Below are positions 7,878 to 15,718 of a stretch of DNA of 20,855 nt, in pieces. Origin of the DNA: Stagnihabitans sp039932095 (GTDB lineage: Bacteria; Pseudomonadota; Alphaproteobacteria; Rhodobacterales; Rhodobacteraceae); the NCBI GenBank assembly GCA_039932095.1, contig JBDTQR010000067.1, positions 1-20,855 on the forward strand, read 5' to 3'. The notes under the pieces were generated by a model. That model ran no database searches, was not told the origin of the DNA, and was given only the letters and a program-made list of their open reading frames with translations. The position numbers and the translations under genes are program-made. The stretch's first letter is position 1. The number at the start of each line of letters is the position of its first letter.

Positions 7878-8816
7878 TCAGGGCAGATGGACGGCAATCA
7901 GACGGCGCGCAATCGTCAGATAATGCCCCGACTTGGCTGCCATCCCCGGCTCGGCCAGGCGCGCGGCGATCCAGCCGAGATAGCTGGCCGCCCGCAGCAC
8001 GATGAACAGCGGCAGCAGGGTCAGATCGGGCAATGGGCGCTGGGTGACGTAGCCGGACAGCAGCGCAGCTTGCAAGGCGGGGAAGTCGGGCTCATCGACG
8101 GCCTTGTAAAGCGTGGTGGCGATGTCGAAAAGCCGGTAGCCATAGCCGCTGTCGTCAAAGTCGATGAAATGGACATGGTCGCCGTCAACCAGCACGTTTT
8201 CGTTGACCAGATCGGCGTGGATCAGGCCGTAGTCGCCCGCAGCTTCAGCCAGCTTTTGCTGGGCATAGCCGCGCAGGCGCAAAAGCGCCGCGCGGTCGTC
8301 AGGGGTGCCGCAGTCCCAGAACCGGCCCCAGACCGGCGCGTCACCGATCAGCCCGTCGCTGTTCCAATGGGGTCGGGCAAAACAGGGTGGCGGGGTCCAC
8401 TGGTCGGTCAGGCGGTGCAGGCGGGCCATCTGCGAACCAATGTTGTGGAAGAGCCGTGTCCGCGCCGGTCCGGTGTAGGCAAGCGGCTGGCCCGAACGGC
8501 CCATGGGCTGGCCCGGCAACCAACTGAGCAGGCTCGCCTGCCGCCCGTCCACTGTGACCAGCAGCGTGCCGTCAGCGGTCGGCGCCGGTTTGGGGACCAG
8601 CAGGCCGGACTGCGCCAGCATCGCCATAAGGTCGAGTTCGGATTGCAACCCCTGCGCGTCATGGTAACCGGCGCGGTGCAGCCGCAGGGCGTGCGGGCCC
8701 ACGGTGGTATCAACCCGGTACACCAGGTTTTCGCGCCGCATGAACAGCTTGGGCGCAGAAGTAATCTGCGGCCACTGGCCGGCGGCGCGGCGGGCGAGCG
8801 TGTCAAGGTTGTCCAT
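7878..8816 (-). CDS. APH-fold phosphotransferase (aminoglycoside phosphotransferase-like small-molecule kinase)
   Basis: A 312-residue kinase-like protein. The N-lobe has the pattern MRRENLVYRVDT and HALRLHR, where a lysine or similar residue contacts ATP in relatives. The C-lobe holds the catalytic loop LIHADLVNENVLV (His200, Asp202, Asn207) and the metal-binding motif FIDFDDSGYGYR (Asp219 on). All residues needed for phosphotransfer appear intact. The family includes homoserine, choline, hydroxylysine, methylthioribose and sugar kinases as well as antibiotic kinases. Its position 96 bases downstream of a sugar permease, in the same orientation, suggests a metabolic kinase acting on the imported compound rather than a resistance enzyme; that is inference. 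The 96-base gap has only a small 5-base hairpin (8838-8850), so cotranscription is likely but not certain. Confidence 0.85.
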   Translation of the reverse strand: MDNLDTLARRAAGQWPQITSAPKLFMRRENLVYRVDTTVGPHALRLHRAGYHDAQGLQSELDLMAMLAQSGLLVPKPAPTADGTLLVTVDGRQASLLSWLPGQPMGRSGQPLAYTGPARTRLFHNIGSQMARLHRLTDQWTPPPCFARPHWNSDGLIGDAPVWGRFWDCGTPDDRAALLRLRGYAQQKLAEAAGDYGLIHADLVNENVLVDGDHVHFIDFDDSGYGYRLFDIATTLYKAVDEPDFPALQAALLSGYVTQRPLPDLTLLPLFIVLRAASYLGWIAARLAEPGMAAKSGHYLTIARRLIAVHLP

Positions 8817-8912
8817 TTGGTCTCAGGCTGCTGTGCGTCCCAGCGTGGGATCGGGTCACGGCCACGTCAACCCCGGTTGGCGCGTATCCGTCCGGGCAGA
8901 TTGCGAACTTGA

Positions 8913-9875
8913 TCACTGGGCCGTGCGGCGGCGGCGTTCTCGGTAGGCGTTGAACTGGGTGTCCGCCAGCACACCGATCAGGATGACCGACCCTGTCACG
9001 GCGAAGTTCAACGACGACGGGATGCCAAGCAGGTTGACCAGGTTCTGCAGGACCTGCAACAGCACTGCCCCCAGCACCACACCGACAATCGATCCTTCAC
9101 CGCCGCGCAGCGAGAAGCCGCCGAGGACCGAGGCGGCAATGGCATAAAGCTCGTAGAAGTTGCCATGCGAGGACGGCGAAATCGACTTGGTGTACATCGC
9201 GAAGAAAATCGCCGAGATCGAGGTCAGCACACCGCAGATCACATAGGCGGCGACGATGACCTTCTGGGTCGGAATGCCGGAATAGCGCGCGGCTTCCTCA
9301 TTCTTGCCCACGGCTTGCAGGTAGCGGCCAAAGACCGATCGGTGCAGAACCACCCACATCAACGCGGCGATGATCAACATGGCGATGAACGACACCGGCA
9401 CCCCGCCGATCCGGCCGATGGTCAGCTGCTCCAGCCACGGAAAGCTGAGGCCGAAGCCGAAGCCGGCGGCGGCGTCGGCGGTGTAGAAACGCGCGACCCC
9501 GCGATAGATCAGCAAGCCGCAAAGGGTGACGATGAAGGGTTGCAGGCCCAGTTTGGTGATCATCAGCCCGTGCAACAGGCCGATCAACGCACCAAAGGCC
9601 ATCATCAGCAGCACGGCGGCTGGCCATGGCATGTGATGGTTCACCAGGAAATCGACGAAGAACACGCCCAGCAACGCGATGACCGATCCGACCGACAGTT
9701 CGATGCCGCCGGTGATTATGACGATCGCCTGACCGATGGCGACGATGCCGAACAGACCGATCAGGTTGGCGGTGTTGCCGAGGTTGATCGCCGACAGGAA
9801 CAGGGGGTTCTTCAGCGCCACCGCCGCCCCTACGACAAGGATCAGCAACAACAGTCCGATGTCTTTCTTGGTCAC
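8913..9875 (-). CDS. Ribose-type sugar ABC transporter, permease
   Basis: A 320-residue polytopic inner-membrane protein of the RbsC/BPD_transp_2 type. It has many hydrophobic segments, among them IGLLLLILVVGAAVAL near the N-terminus, AVLLMMAFGALIGLLHGLMI and FIAMLIIAALMWVVLHR. Family-typical blocks are IGQAIVIITGGIELSVGSV, QPFIVTLCGLLIYRGVARFY, GRYLQAVGKNEEAARYSGIP and GGEGSIVGVVLGAVLL. It forms the translocation path with the double ATPase upstream. The GTG start at 9875 overlaps the ATPase stop by 4 bases (GTGA), indicating translational coupling. The sugar cannot be read from the permease. Confidence 0.93.
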   Translation of the reverse strand: MTKKDIGLLLLILVVGAAVALKNPLFLSAINLGNTANLIGLFGIVAIGQAIVIITGGIELSVGSVIALLGVFFVDFLVNHHMPWPAAVLLMMAFGALIGLLHGLMITKLGLQPFIVTLCGLLIYRGVARFYTADAAAGFGFGLSFPWLEQLTIGRIGGVPVSFIAMLIIAALMWVVLHRSVFGRYLQAVGKNEEAARYSGIPTQKVIVAAYVICGVLTSISAIFFAMYTKSISPSSHGNFYELYAIAASVLGGFSLRGGEGSIVGVVLGAVLLQVLQNLVNLLGIPSSLNFAVTGSVILIGVLADTQFNAYRERRRRTAQ

Positions 9876-11389
9876 GCTGCCTGTTCCTTATGTTCCCGCG
9901 AGACGGCCAGTTGCATCACGCTCTGCTCGCTCAGATCGTCGCGCCCGAGGATGCCGTTGATCCGGCCTTCATGCATCACTGCGACCCGGTCAGAGACACC
10001 GATCACCTCTTCCATGTCCGACGAAATCATCAGTATCGCGATGCCGCTGTCGGCCAGCCGCCGCAGCATGGCGTAGATGTCCTGCTTGGCGCCGACATCG
10101 ATGCCACGGGTCGGTTCGTCACAGATCAAGACCTTGGGCGCCAGCGACAGCCATTTGGCCAGGACCACCTTCTGCTGGTTGCCGCCCGACAGCGTGCCAC
10201 CCAGCACGTCCACATCATGGGCGCGGATGTCCATTTCGCCCTTCATCCTGAGCGCAGTGTCGTGAATGCGTCCAGCCTGCACCAGCCCACCCGACGCATG
10301 GCCCTTCATGTCGACGAGCGCGATGTTTTCGGCGATGGACAGGTCCAGCAGCAGGCCGGATTTCTTGCGGTCTTCGGGCACCAGAAACACCCCGGCGGCG
10401 ATGGCCAGTTGCGGGCTGCCGGGGGGCAAGGCCACGCCCTGCACCAGCACTTCACCCGCCAGTGCCCGGTCGATGCCAAAGACCGTTCGGGCCAGTTCGG
10501 TGCGCCCAGCCCCGATCAGTCCGGCCAGACCGACGATCTCACCGGCATGCAAGGTCATGTCGACCTTTTCGGTCGGCCATTCGGCGGTCGTGACACCGCG
10601 CAATTCCAGCACCGGCGCGCCAAGCGAGATGGAGGGCGGCGTATAAAGCGCCTTCAGATCGCGCCCGATCATCAGCCGGATCATCGCCGGCGGCGAGATT
10701 TCGTCCTGCGCCAGCCGTCCGGCAGGTTTGCCGTCGCGCAATGCCACGATGCGGTCGGCACAGACAGTCAACTCGTTCAGGCGGTGGGTGACAAAGATCA
10801 CGCAGACGCCGCGCGCCTTCAACTGACGGATCACGCCCAGCAGGCGGTCGGTTTCGGCCATGGTCAGGCTGGAGGTCGGCTCATCAAGGATCAGCAGCCT
10901 TGCGTTCTGCGATAGCGCCTTGGCGATTTCAAGGATTTGTCGCGCCGCAATCGGCAACTCTTCGACCATGGTCCCGGGCCCGAACTCGGCGCCCAGCATG
11001 TCAAGATAGGGCTGCACCAGCGTCGCCATCTTCTTGCGGTCGACCAAACGCAACGGTCCACCCATCAGGGGTTCGCGGCCAATGAACACATTGCCCGCCA
11101 CATCAAGATTGTCGAACAGGTTCAGTTCCTGATGCACGAAGGCGATGCCCGCCTCCATCGACTGCTGGACGGACAGATTGGCATGGTCCTGTCCATCCAG
11201 CACGATATGGCCAGAGGTCGGCTGCACCACGCCGCCCAGAATCTTCATCAGCGTACTTTTGCCCGCCCCGTTTTCGCCGATCAGCCCGATGATCTCACCG
11301 GGCCGCGCCTCCAACGCCACATGGTCCAGCGCCTGCACGCCGGGATAGGTTTTGCAGATGTCCGTCAGGACCAGAAACGGGTCGGCCAT
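9872..11389 (-). CDS. Ribose-type sugar ABC transporter, duplicated ATP-binding protein
   Basis: A 505-residue protein with two ABC domains, the usual length of RbsA/XylG/MglA proteins. The first domain has Walker A GENGAGKST, a Q-loop region FVHQELNLFDNL, Walker B LLILDEPTSSL and the H-loop VTHRLNE; its signature is the degenerate form LPIAARQILEIAKAL usual in this family. The second has the degenerate Walker A GLIGAGRTE, a full signature LSGGNQQKVVLAKWL and Walker B VLICDEPTRGIDVG. It energises uptake through the coupled permease. The ATG at 11389 lies 60 bases beyond the binding-protein stop, and a strong hairpin sits in that gap, so its expression is probably lower than that of the binding protein. 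Confidence 0.95.
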   Translation of the reverse strand: MADPFLVLTDICKTYPGVQALDHVALEARPGEIIGLIGENGAGKSTLMKILGGVVQPTSGHIVLDGQDHANLSVQQSMEAGIAFVHQELNLFDNLDVAGNVFIGREPLMGGPLRLVDRKKMATLVQPYLDMLGAEFGPGTMVEELPIAARQILEIAKALSQNARLLILDEPTSSLTMAETDRLLGVIRQLKARGVCVIFVTHRLNELTVCADRIVALRDGKPAGRLAQDEISPPAMIRLMIGRDLKALYTPPSISLGAPVLELRGVTTAEWPTEKVDMTLHAGEIVGLAGLIGAGRTELARTVFGIDRALAGEVLVQGVALPPGSPQLAIAAGVFLVPEDRKKSGLLLDLSIAENIALVDMKGHASGGLVQAGRIHDTALRMKGEMDIRAHDVDVLGGTLSGGNQQKVVLAKWLSLAPKVLICDEPTRGIDVGAKQDIYAMLRRLADSGIAILMISSDMEEVIGVSDRVAVMHEGRINGILGRDDLSEQSVMQLAVSREHKEQAA

Positions 11390-11405
11390 TGATCACCATA
11401 AAATG

Positions 11406-11436
11406 GGGCCGATGTCAGGTTACCCGACATCGGCCC
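11406..11436 (-). terminator. 11-base-pair hairpin between binding-protein and ATPase genes (attenuating terminator or mRNA stabiliser)
   Basis: GGGCCGATGTC (11406-11416) and GACATCGGCCC (11426-11436) form a perfect 11-bp stem with a 9-base loop. On the transcribed reverse strand it is followed by CATTTTATGG, only a short U run, so full termination is doubtful. Such hairpins after binding-protein genes commonly protect the upstream mRNA or reduce readthrough into the transporter genes. Confidence 0.7.
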
Positions 11437-11449
11437 TTTGTCAAAAGCC

Positions 11450-12403
11450 TTAGCCGCCGATCATGGTTTTCAGATCAGAGGAGAATTGATCGACATTGTC
11501 CTTGTTGATCACCTTGGTCGGGATGATGATCAGGCCGTCGGCCGGAACCATCGACTTGTCGCCGTTCAGATAGGCTGCCATCAGCTTCATGCCCTGATAG
11601 CCCCATTCGAACGGCTGCTGCACGACGGTGGAGGCAAACGAGCCTTCCTTGACCGCGCCCAGCGTCACCGGATCTTCGTCAAACGCGACGACGGTGATCT
11701 GGCCAAGTTTGCCAGCGGCTTGCAGGGCTTCATAGATTTTCGGCGGGTTATAGCTGTAGAAGCCGACCATGCAGTTGATTTCCGGATTGGCCGCCAGCAC
11801 GTCATCGACATTGGAGCGGGCGCGGGCGAAATCAACGTCATCGCCCCGCACGTCGACCAGTTCGATGTCATGGCCATCGATCGCCTTCTTGAAACCGGCA
11901 ATCCGCTCTTTGGCGTTGTCAGCGTCAAGGAAGCCGACAAAACCCATGCATTTGCCGGGCTTGCCACCCATCGCCGTGACCATCTCGCCGCCAGCCTGCT
12001 CACCGGCCAGTGTGTTGGACGAGCCGAGATAGGCGATGCGGTTGGATTGCGGCGCGTCCGAATCAGTGGTGAACAGCGGGATCTGCGCGGCAATCTTGTT
12101 GAAGGCGTCGATCGAGTTCTTCGGGTCGGCCGACGAAATCATGATGGCATCGGTGCCAGCGGCGACCAGATCGTCCATCAAGGCGTTCTGCAGAGCAGCG
12201 GTGCCCTGGGTCGGATAGCGGAATTGCAATTCGTAGCCGTCACCCAGTTCGGCCTGCGCCTTGGCGACACCAGCTTCAGCCAGTTTCCAGAAGTCGGACG
12301 AGGCGTTGACGATGAAGGCCAGCTGCTTCTTGTCTTCGGCCATGCCTTGCGTGGCCGCAAGCGCAAGCGTCGCCGCAAGGGCGAAGCCTAGGGTCTTTTT
12401 CAT
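11450..12403 (-). CDS. Sugar ABC transporter, periplasmic substrate-binding protein
   Basis: A 317-residue periplasmic binding protein of the ribose-type (Peripla_BP_4) family. A Sec signal peptide, MKKTLGFALAATLALAATQG plus MA, is expected to be cut near residue 22. The mature part shows the two-lobe pattern of the family: IVNASSDFWKLAEAGV, a stretch AGTDAIMISSADP, IPLFTTDSDAP, YLGSSNTLAGEQAGGEM, ARSNVDDVLAANPEINCMVG, VVAFDEDPVTLGAVKEG and PFEWGYQGMKLMAAY. ATG 12403 is clear: it precedes the signal peptide and follows GGGAGGA by 4 bases, whereas the longer in-frame reading adds 30 residues upstream of the signal. It is first in the operon and captures the ligand for the downstream transporter. 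The ligand is probably a sugar or polyol, not determinable here. Confidence 0.94.
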   Translation of the reverse strand: MKKTLGFALAATLALAATQGMAEDKKQLAFIVNASSDFWKLAEAGVAKAQAELGDGYELQFRYPTQGTAALQNALMDDLVAAGTDAIMISSADPKNSIDAFNKIAAQIPLFTTDSDAPQSNRIAYLGSSNTLAGEQAGGEMVTAMGGKPGKCMGFVGFLDADNAKERIAGFKKAIDGHDIELVDVRGDDVDFARARSNVDDVLAANPEINCMVGFYSYNPPKIYEALQAAGKLGQITVVAFDEDPVTLGAVKEGSFASTVVQQPFEWGYQGMKLMAAYLNGDKSMVPADGLIIIPTKVINKDNVDQFSSDLKTMIGG

Positions 12404-12465
12404 GATTGTCCTCCCAGACAGTTTTGGCGCGATGCCGGTTGAGTTTTCGGCATTCGCTGTTAAAA

Positions 12466-12493
12466 AGCCTACACAGTTGCTAATATTAGTCAA
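12466..12493 (-). promoter_or_regulatory. Candidate promoter of the sugar-uptake operon with embedded LacI-type operator
   Basis: On the reverse strand TTGACT (12488-12493) and TAGGCT (12466-12471) are 16 bases apart, 63 or more bases before the binding-protein start. The palindrome CTAATATTAG (12480-12489), extended imperfectly as TTG...CAA over 12477-12493, overlaps the -35 box and the spacer. A repressor bound there would block the polymerase, fitting the adjacent divergent LacI-family gene. Confidence 0.55.
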
Positions 12494-12500
12494 CCAATAA

Positions 12501-12513
12501 TCATACGATATGA
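12501..12513. promoter_or_regulatory. Second short palindrome upstream of the LacI-family gene
   Basis: TCATA-CGA-TATGA has perfect 5-base arms. It lies 20 bases before the GTG start of the regulator, next to the larger operator-like palindrome. It may be an autoregulatory site, but with short arms in AT-rich sequence the evidence is thin. Confidence 0.25.
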
Positions 12514-12532
12514 CTCAAGAGGATAGCAGCGG

Positions 12533-13543
12533 GTGACCACGACGGCAAAGGCAACGATGATGGACGTGGCGGCGCAGGCCGGGGTGTCGCAGGCGACGGT
12601 GTCGCTGGTGCTTAATGATAACAGTGGCGCCCGGTTGTCCGAAGTCACCCGCGCCCGGGTGATCGAGGCGGCGCGCGAACTTGGCTATGAACTGGTCAAG
12701 CGCGGGCCGCGCCGACCGGTGGTCGACAAGACGGTGATCGGGCTGGTGGTCGATGAAATCTCGACCGACCCGTGGATGGCGCTTGGTTTTGACGGGGTGC
12801 GTGAGAAGGCGTGGGAATTTGGCCTGACTGTCAACCTGACGGTGACGCATGGCGATCCCGACATTGAAGATCAGGTGATTGCCATGCTGGAGCGGCAGCC
12901 GCTTCTGGGCATCATCTATGGCACCATCCTGACCCGGCAAGTCACGCCCCTGCCGGCCCTGTTTGACCATCCTTCGGTGCTGCTGAACTGTTATGACGCC
13001 AAACGCCGCCTGCCGTCGGTGCTGCCCGGTGATCTGATGGGCGGGCGTTCGGCAACCGAGCGGCTGCTGATGGCCGGTCACCGCCGCATCGGTCTGATCA
13101 ACGGCCAGAAAGGCATCGACGCTTCCAGCGACCGGCTGCGCGGCTATCGGCAGGCCCTGGCCGCACGGGACATCGCCTTCGACCCCACGCTGGTCTATCC
13201 CGGCAACTGGGAACCGTCGTCGGGCTATCAGGGCACCCACGCGCTGATGGCCCTGCCCGCGCCGCCCACCGCGATTTTCTGCGCCAATGACATGATGGCG
13301 GTCGGCTGTCTTGAGGCGTTGAAAGAGCGCGGCCTGGCGATCCCCGGCGACGTGGCGGTGATCGGCTTTGACGACCGCGAAATCGCCCAGTTTACCCGGC
13401 CACCGCTGACCACGCTGATCCTGCCGCATTGCGACATGGGGACGACGGCGGCAGAGTATCTGATCGACCATGCCGCCGGTCTGCCGGCCCGCCCGGCGCA
13501 GATGAAAGTCGAATGTCCGCTGGTAGAGCGGCAATCCGTCTAG
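12533..13543 (+). CDS. LacI/GalR-family transcriptional regulator
   Basis: A 336-residue regulator. The N-terminal helix-turn-helix MMDVAAQAGVSQATVSLVLN (about residues 9-28) is the LacI class; the hinge region follows (ARVIEAARELGYELV). The rest is a periplasmic-binding-protein-like effector domain with TVIGLVVDEIS, RSATERLLMAGHRRIGLING, RLRGYRQALAARDI, PTAIFCANDMMAVGCLEAL and AVIGFDDREIAQFTRPPLTT. GTG 12533 is chosen because AAGAGGA (12517-12523) precedes it and an internal ATG at 12557 would leave almost no residues before the HTH. It is divergent from the sugar importer and directly followed by an epimerase-like gene, so it most likely represses the importer operon and perhaps itself until the imported sugar or a derivative binds. 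Confidence 0.94.
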   Translation: MTTTAKATMMDVAAQAGVSQATVSLVLNDNSGARLSEVTRARVIEAARELGYELVKRGPRRPVVDKTVIGLVVDEISTDPWMALGFDGVREKAWEFGLTVNLTVTHGDPDIEDQVIAMLERQPLLGIIYGTILTRQVTPLPALFDHPSVLLNCYDAKRRLPSVLPGDLMGGRSATERLLMAGHRRIGLINGQKGIDASSDRLRGYRQALAARDIAFDPTLVYPGNWEPSSGYQGTHALMALPAPPTAIFCANDMMAVGCLEALKERGLAIPGDVAVIGFDDREIAQFTRPPLTTLILPHCDMGTTAAEYLIDHAAGLPARPAQMKVECPLVERQSV

Positions 13544-13558
13544 ACAATGGGGAATGCA

Positions 13559-14533
13559 ATGAAAATTCTGGTCACGGGGGCCACCGGCAAGGTCGGTCAG
13601 ACCTTGATAACGCGGCTGATGCAGGACATGCCACAGGTGGCAATTGTCGCCCTGTGCCACAACCGCGTGTTGACGGAGACCGAGACGCTGACGGTGGTGC
13701 GCGGCAACCTGTCGGACCGCGAGACTGCCCGCCGGGCTCTGGACGGTGTCAGCCATGTCGTCCATCTCGCGACCTGCAAAGAGGTGCCAGAGGACGTGAT
13801 GGACGTGGCGGTCAAGGGCCTGTTCTGGCTGCTGGAAGAGTTTCGCAGCAGCCCCACCGCCCGGCGTTTCGTGCTGATCGGCGGTGATGCCGGGATCGGC
13901 CATTTCATCCACAAACACCCCGCCCCGATCACCGAAGCAGCACCCCACATGGCCTATCCCGGCTGCTATGCGCTGTCCAAGGTGCTGGAAGAGGTGATGA
14001 TCGCGCAATTCGGCATTCAATACGGGCTGGACTGGTGCTGCCTGCGCGCGCCGTGGATCATGGAGAAAGACGATTTCCGCTACACCCTGTCATTCGGTGA
14101 CGACGTGTTCGGCGGGCCGGACTGGAAAACCATGGTGCCGCCCGAAGTTGCCAAAGAGGCGCGGGCCAGTGGCGCCATCCCGCTGCTGCTTGACCCCGAA
14201 GGCAGGCCGGTCAAGCGCAACTTTGTTCATGTCGACGATCTGGTTGCAGCAATTCTGCTGGCCATGACAGCCCCCGAGGCGCGGCAGAAGTTGTACAACA
14301 TCTGCATGGATGAACCAGTCGATTACCGTGATCTGGCGGCCTATGTGGTCAAGACTTACGGCCAGCCCTCGGTGCCGGTGCCCAGCGATTTTGTCAGCAA
14401 CTGGCTCGACAACACCCGCGCCAAGGCCGAGCTGGAATGGCGTCCGCACTATGACCTGCCCCGGCTGGTCGATGCGGCATGGACCTATCAGCGCGCCAAG
14501 GACGACCCGCGCAAGGTGTGGTATCCGGGCTGA
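13559..14533 (+). CDS. NAD(P)-dependent epimerase/dehydratase-like extended SDR
   Basis: A 324-residue extended short-chain dehydrogenase. The nucleotide-binding motif ILVTGATGKVGQ (G-x-x-G-x-x-G) opens the protein; GVSHVVHLAT is the usual strand before the NAD-bound helix. The active-site Tyr137 and Lys141 lie in CYALSK, and RNFVHVDDLVAAILLA and LYNICMDEPVDY are typical of sugar-nucleotide or sugar epimerase/dehydrogenase relatives. The C-terminal AKAELEWRPHYDLPRLVDAA matches the same group. ATG 13559 is preferred to ATG 13547 because GGGGAA lies just upstream of it and the Rossmann motif then starts at once. It lies 15 bases after the LacI-family gene, so the two are probably cotranscribed. 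It may oxidise or epimerise the imported sugar; the reaction is not known. Confidence 0.88.
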   Translation: MKILVTGATGKVGQTLITRLMQDMPQVAIVALCHNRVLTETETLTVVRGNLSDRETARRALDGVSHVVHLATCKEVPEDVMDVAVKGLFWLLEEFRSSPTARRFVLIGGDAGIGHFIHKHPAPITEAAPHMAYPGCYALSKVLEEVMIAQFGIQYGLDWCCLRAPWIMEKDDFRYTLSFGDDVFGGPDWKTMVPPEVAKEARASGAIPLLLDPEGRPVKRNFVHVDDLVAAILLAMTAPEARQKLYNICMDEPVDYRDLAAYVVKTYGQPSVPVPSDFVSNWLDNTRAKAELEWRPHYDLPRLVDAAWTYQRAKDDPRKVWYPG

Positions 14534-14641
14534 CGGTCAGGCAACGCGCGAACCGCGAGACCATTTGCAGCGGGCGGACGCCTATCGAACCTCACCAACA
14601 AGCCGCGGCTTCACGTGCGGGTCTGGGTCCGCCTTGCTGGT

Positions 14642-15718
14642 TCAGACAGTGAAAATAGCCGCCAGCCTGTCGCAGTCGATTGCCTTGCACGTCGCACCCC
14701 GGGGTTTCACCGTGGGCACATCCTCGCCGGCGACCAAGGCGTTGATCACTGCCTCTTCCACAGCTTCGACTGCGGCCACATAGATCGGGTCAAGGTGGTT
14801 CGGATCAATCTCGGTCGCTGTACGCAGGACCTCCGCTGCCGCAACGACAGGTCGCGCGTTCGCGGTTGAGAAGGCCATGAAGATGTCCCCGGAATTGTGG
14901 CCGCCCGCCGTGCCGGATCGTCCGATGCCAAGCGCCGCCCGCTTGGCGACGGCCTTCAGGGCCAGCGTCGATAGCGGCGCGTCGGTCGCAATGATCACGA
15001 TGATGGAGCCGCTTTCCTGCTCTTGCAGCCGATCTTCCGGCATCAGCAGACCGACTGGCCGGCCGAGGACTGACAACCATGGCCTGATCCCGAAATTGGC
15101 CTGCACCAACGCGGCGACGGTCCAGGTCTGGCCCAGATCAACGCGTCGGGAGGCGGTTCCGGTGCCACCCTTGAACTCATAGCAGATCATGCCATTGCCA
15201 CCGCCGGTCGAGCCTTCCGCGACCGGCCCGCCCGCCGCACTTGCCAAGGCTGTCAACGCATGGTGCGGCGTCACCGCAAGCCGGTTGATGTCGTTCAGCA
15301 CGCCGTCATAGGTCTCCGCCACGACCGGCATCGCCCAGGCGTGATCATTGCGAAAATGATCGGCATAGGTGTCGATCATCCATGTCACCGCCGCCGTATG
15401 ACAAGCGCCAATCGCATGAGTGTTGGTGATCAGGATCGGCCCGAGAAAATGTCCGGCATCGTCAATCCAATGGGTTCCGGTCATCTCGCCGTTGCCGTTC
15501 AGCGCGTAATGGCCGGCCCAGACCGGGACCGCTTTGCCCGACTTGCCGCGCGGCAGGATCGCAGTAACCCCGGTACGCAGGTCCTGTGACGGGTCGGTCA
15601 GGGTGCAAAAGCCGACCTCGACCCCCGGCACATCGGTGATGGCGTTGAACGGGCCGGGCGTGCCGGGAAATGGCAGCCCCAGCTCCCGCGCACGCCGTTT
15701 CACGGTCTTGTTGGTCAT
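14642..15718 (-). CDS. P1-family (S58) peptidase, DmpA/BapA-like aminopeptidase
   Basis: A 358-residue Ntn-type hydrolase precursor. It has the family opening GTPGPFNAITDVPGVEVG, then GVTAILPRGKSG, ALNGNGEMTGTHWI, ITNTHAIGACH, VVAETYDGVLNDIN and GGPVAEGSTGGGNGMICYEF. The likely self-cleavage site is Gly237/Ser238 in ESGSIIVIIATDAPL, where DmpA is processed at Gly/Ser and BapA at Asn/Ser; this gives predicted subunits of 237 and 121 residues. TAGGHNSGDIFMAFST follows. Relatives remove N-terminal D-amino acids, glycine or beta-amino acids from peptides and amides. No signal peptide is seen, so it is cytoplasmic. Its ATG overlaps the TGA of the upstream permease (ATGA), so it is made as part of the importer operon and probably acts on the imported compound. 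Confidence 0.92.
   Translation of the reverse strand: MTNKTVKRRARELGLPFPGTPGPFNAITDVPGVEVGFCTLTDPSQDLRTGVTAILPRGKSGKAVPVWAGHYALNGNGEMTGTHWIDDAGHFLGPILITNTHAIGACHTAAVTWMIDTYADHFRNDHAWAMPVVAETYDGVLNDINRLAVTPHHALTALASAAGGPVAEGSTGGGNGMICYEFKGGTGTASRRVDLGQTWTVAALVQANFGIRPWLSVLGRPVGLLMPEDRLQEQESGSIIVIIATDAPLSTLALKAVAKRAALGIGRSGTAGGHNSGDIFMAFSTANARPVVAAAEVLRTATEIDPNHLDPIYVAAVEAVEEAVINALVAGEDVPTVKPRGATCKAIDCDRLAAIFTV

Noticed and set aside
7862..7897. Extension of the VOC gene to an in-frame TTG start at 7897.
   Set aside because: It would add residues without family resemblance and overlap the kinase gene; ATG 7861 directly precedes the first VOC strand.
8838..8850. Small hairpin TCCCA-GCG-TGGGA between the sugar permease and the APH-fold kinase as a terminator.
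   Set aside because: The stem is only 5 bp and no U run follows on the transcribed strand.
12432..12453. Leader hairpin ATGCCG/CGGCAT upstream of the sugar-binding-protein gene as a riboswitch or attenuator.
   Set aside because: A 6-bp stem with a 10-base loop and no further conserved structure is too little to support an RNA element.
12515..14020. A 501-codon reverse-strand open frame opposite the LacI-family and epimerase-like genes.
   Set aside because: It is the antisense shadow of two well-supported genes. His/Gln/Arg-rich composition and absence of motifs argue against coding.
14573..14633. Long-range inverted repeat GGCGGAC/GTCCGCC between the converging epimerase-like and P1-peptidase genes as a bidirectional terminator.
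   Set aside because: Seven-base arms separated by nearly 50 bases without a T run are expected by chance in GC-rich sequence.
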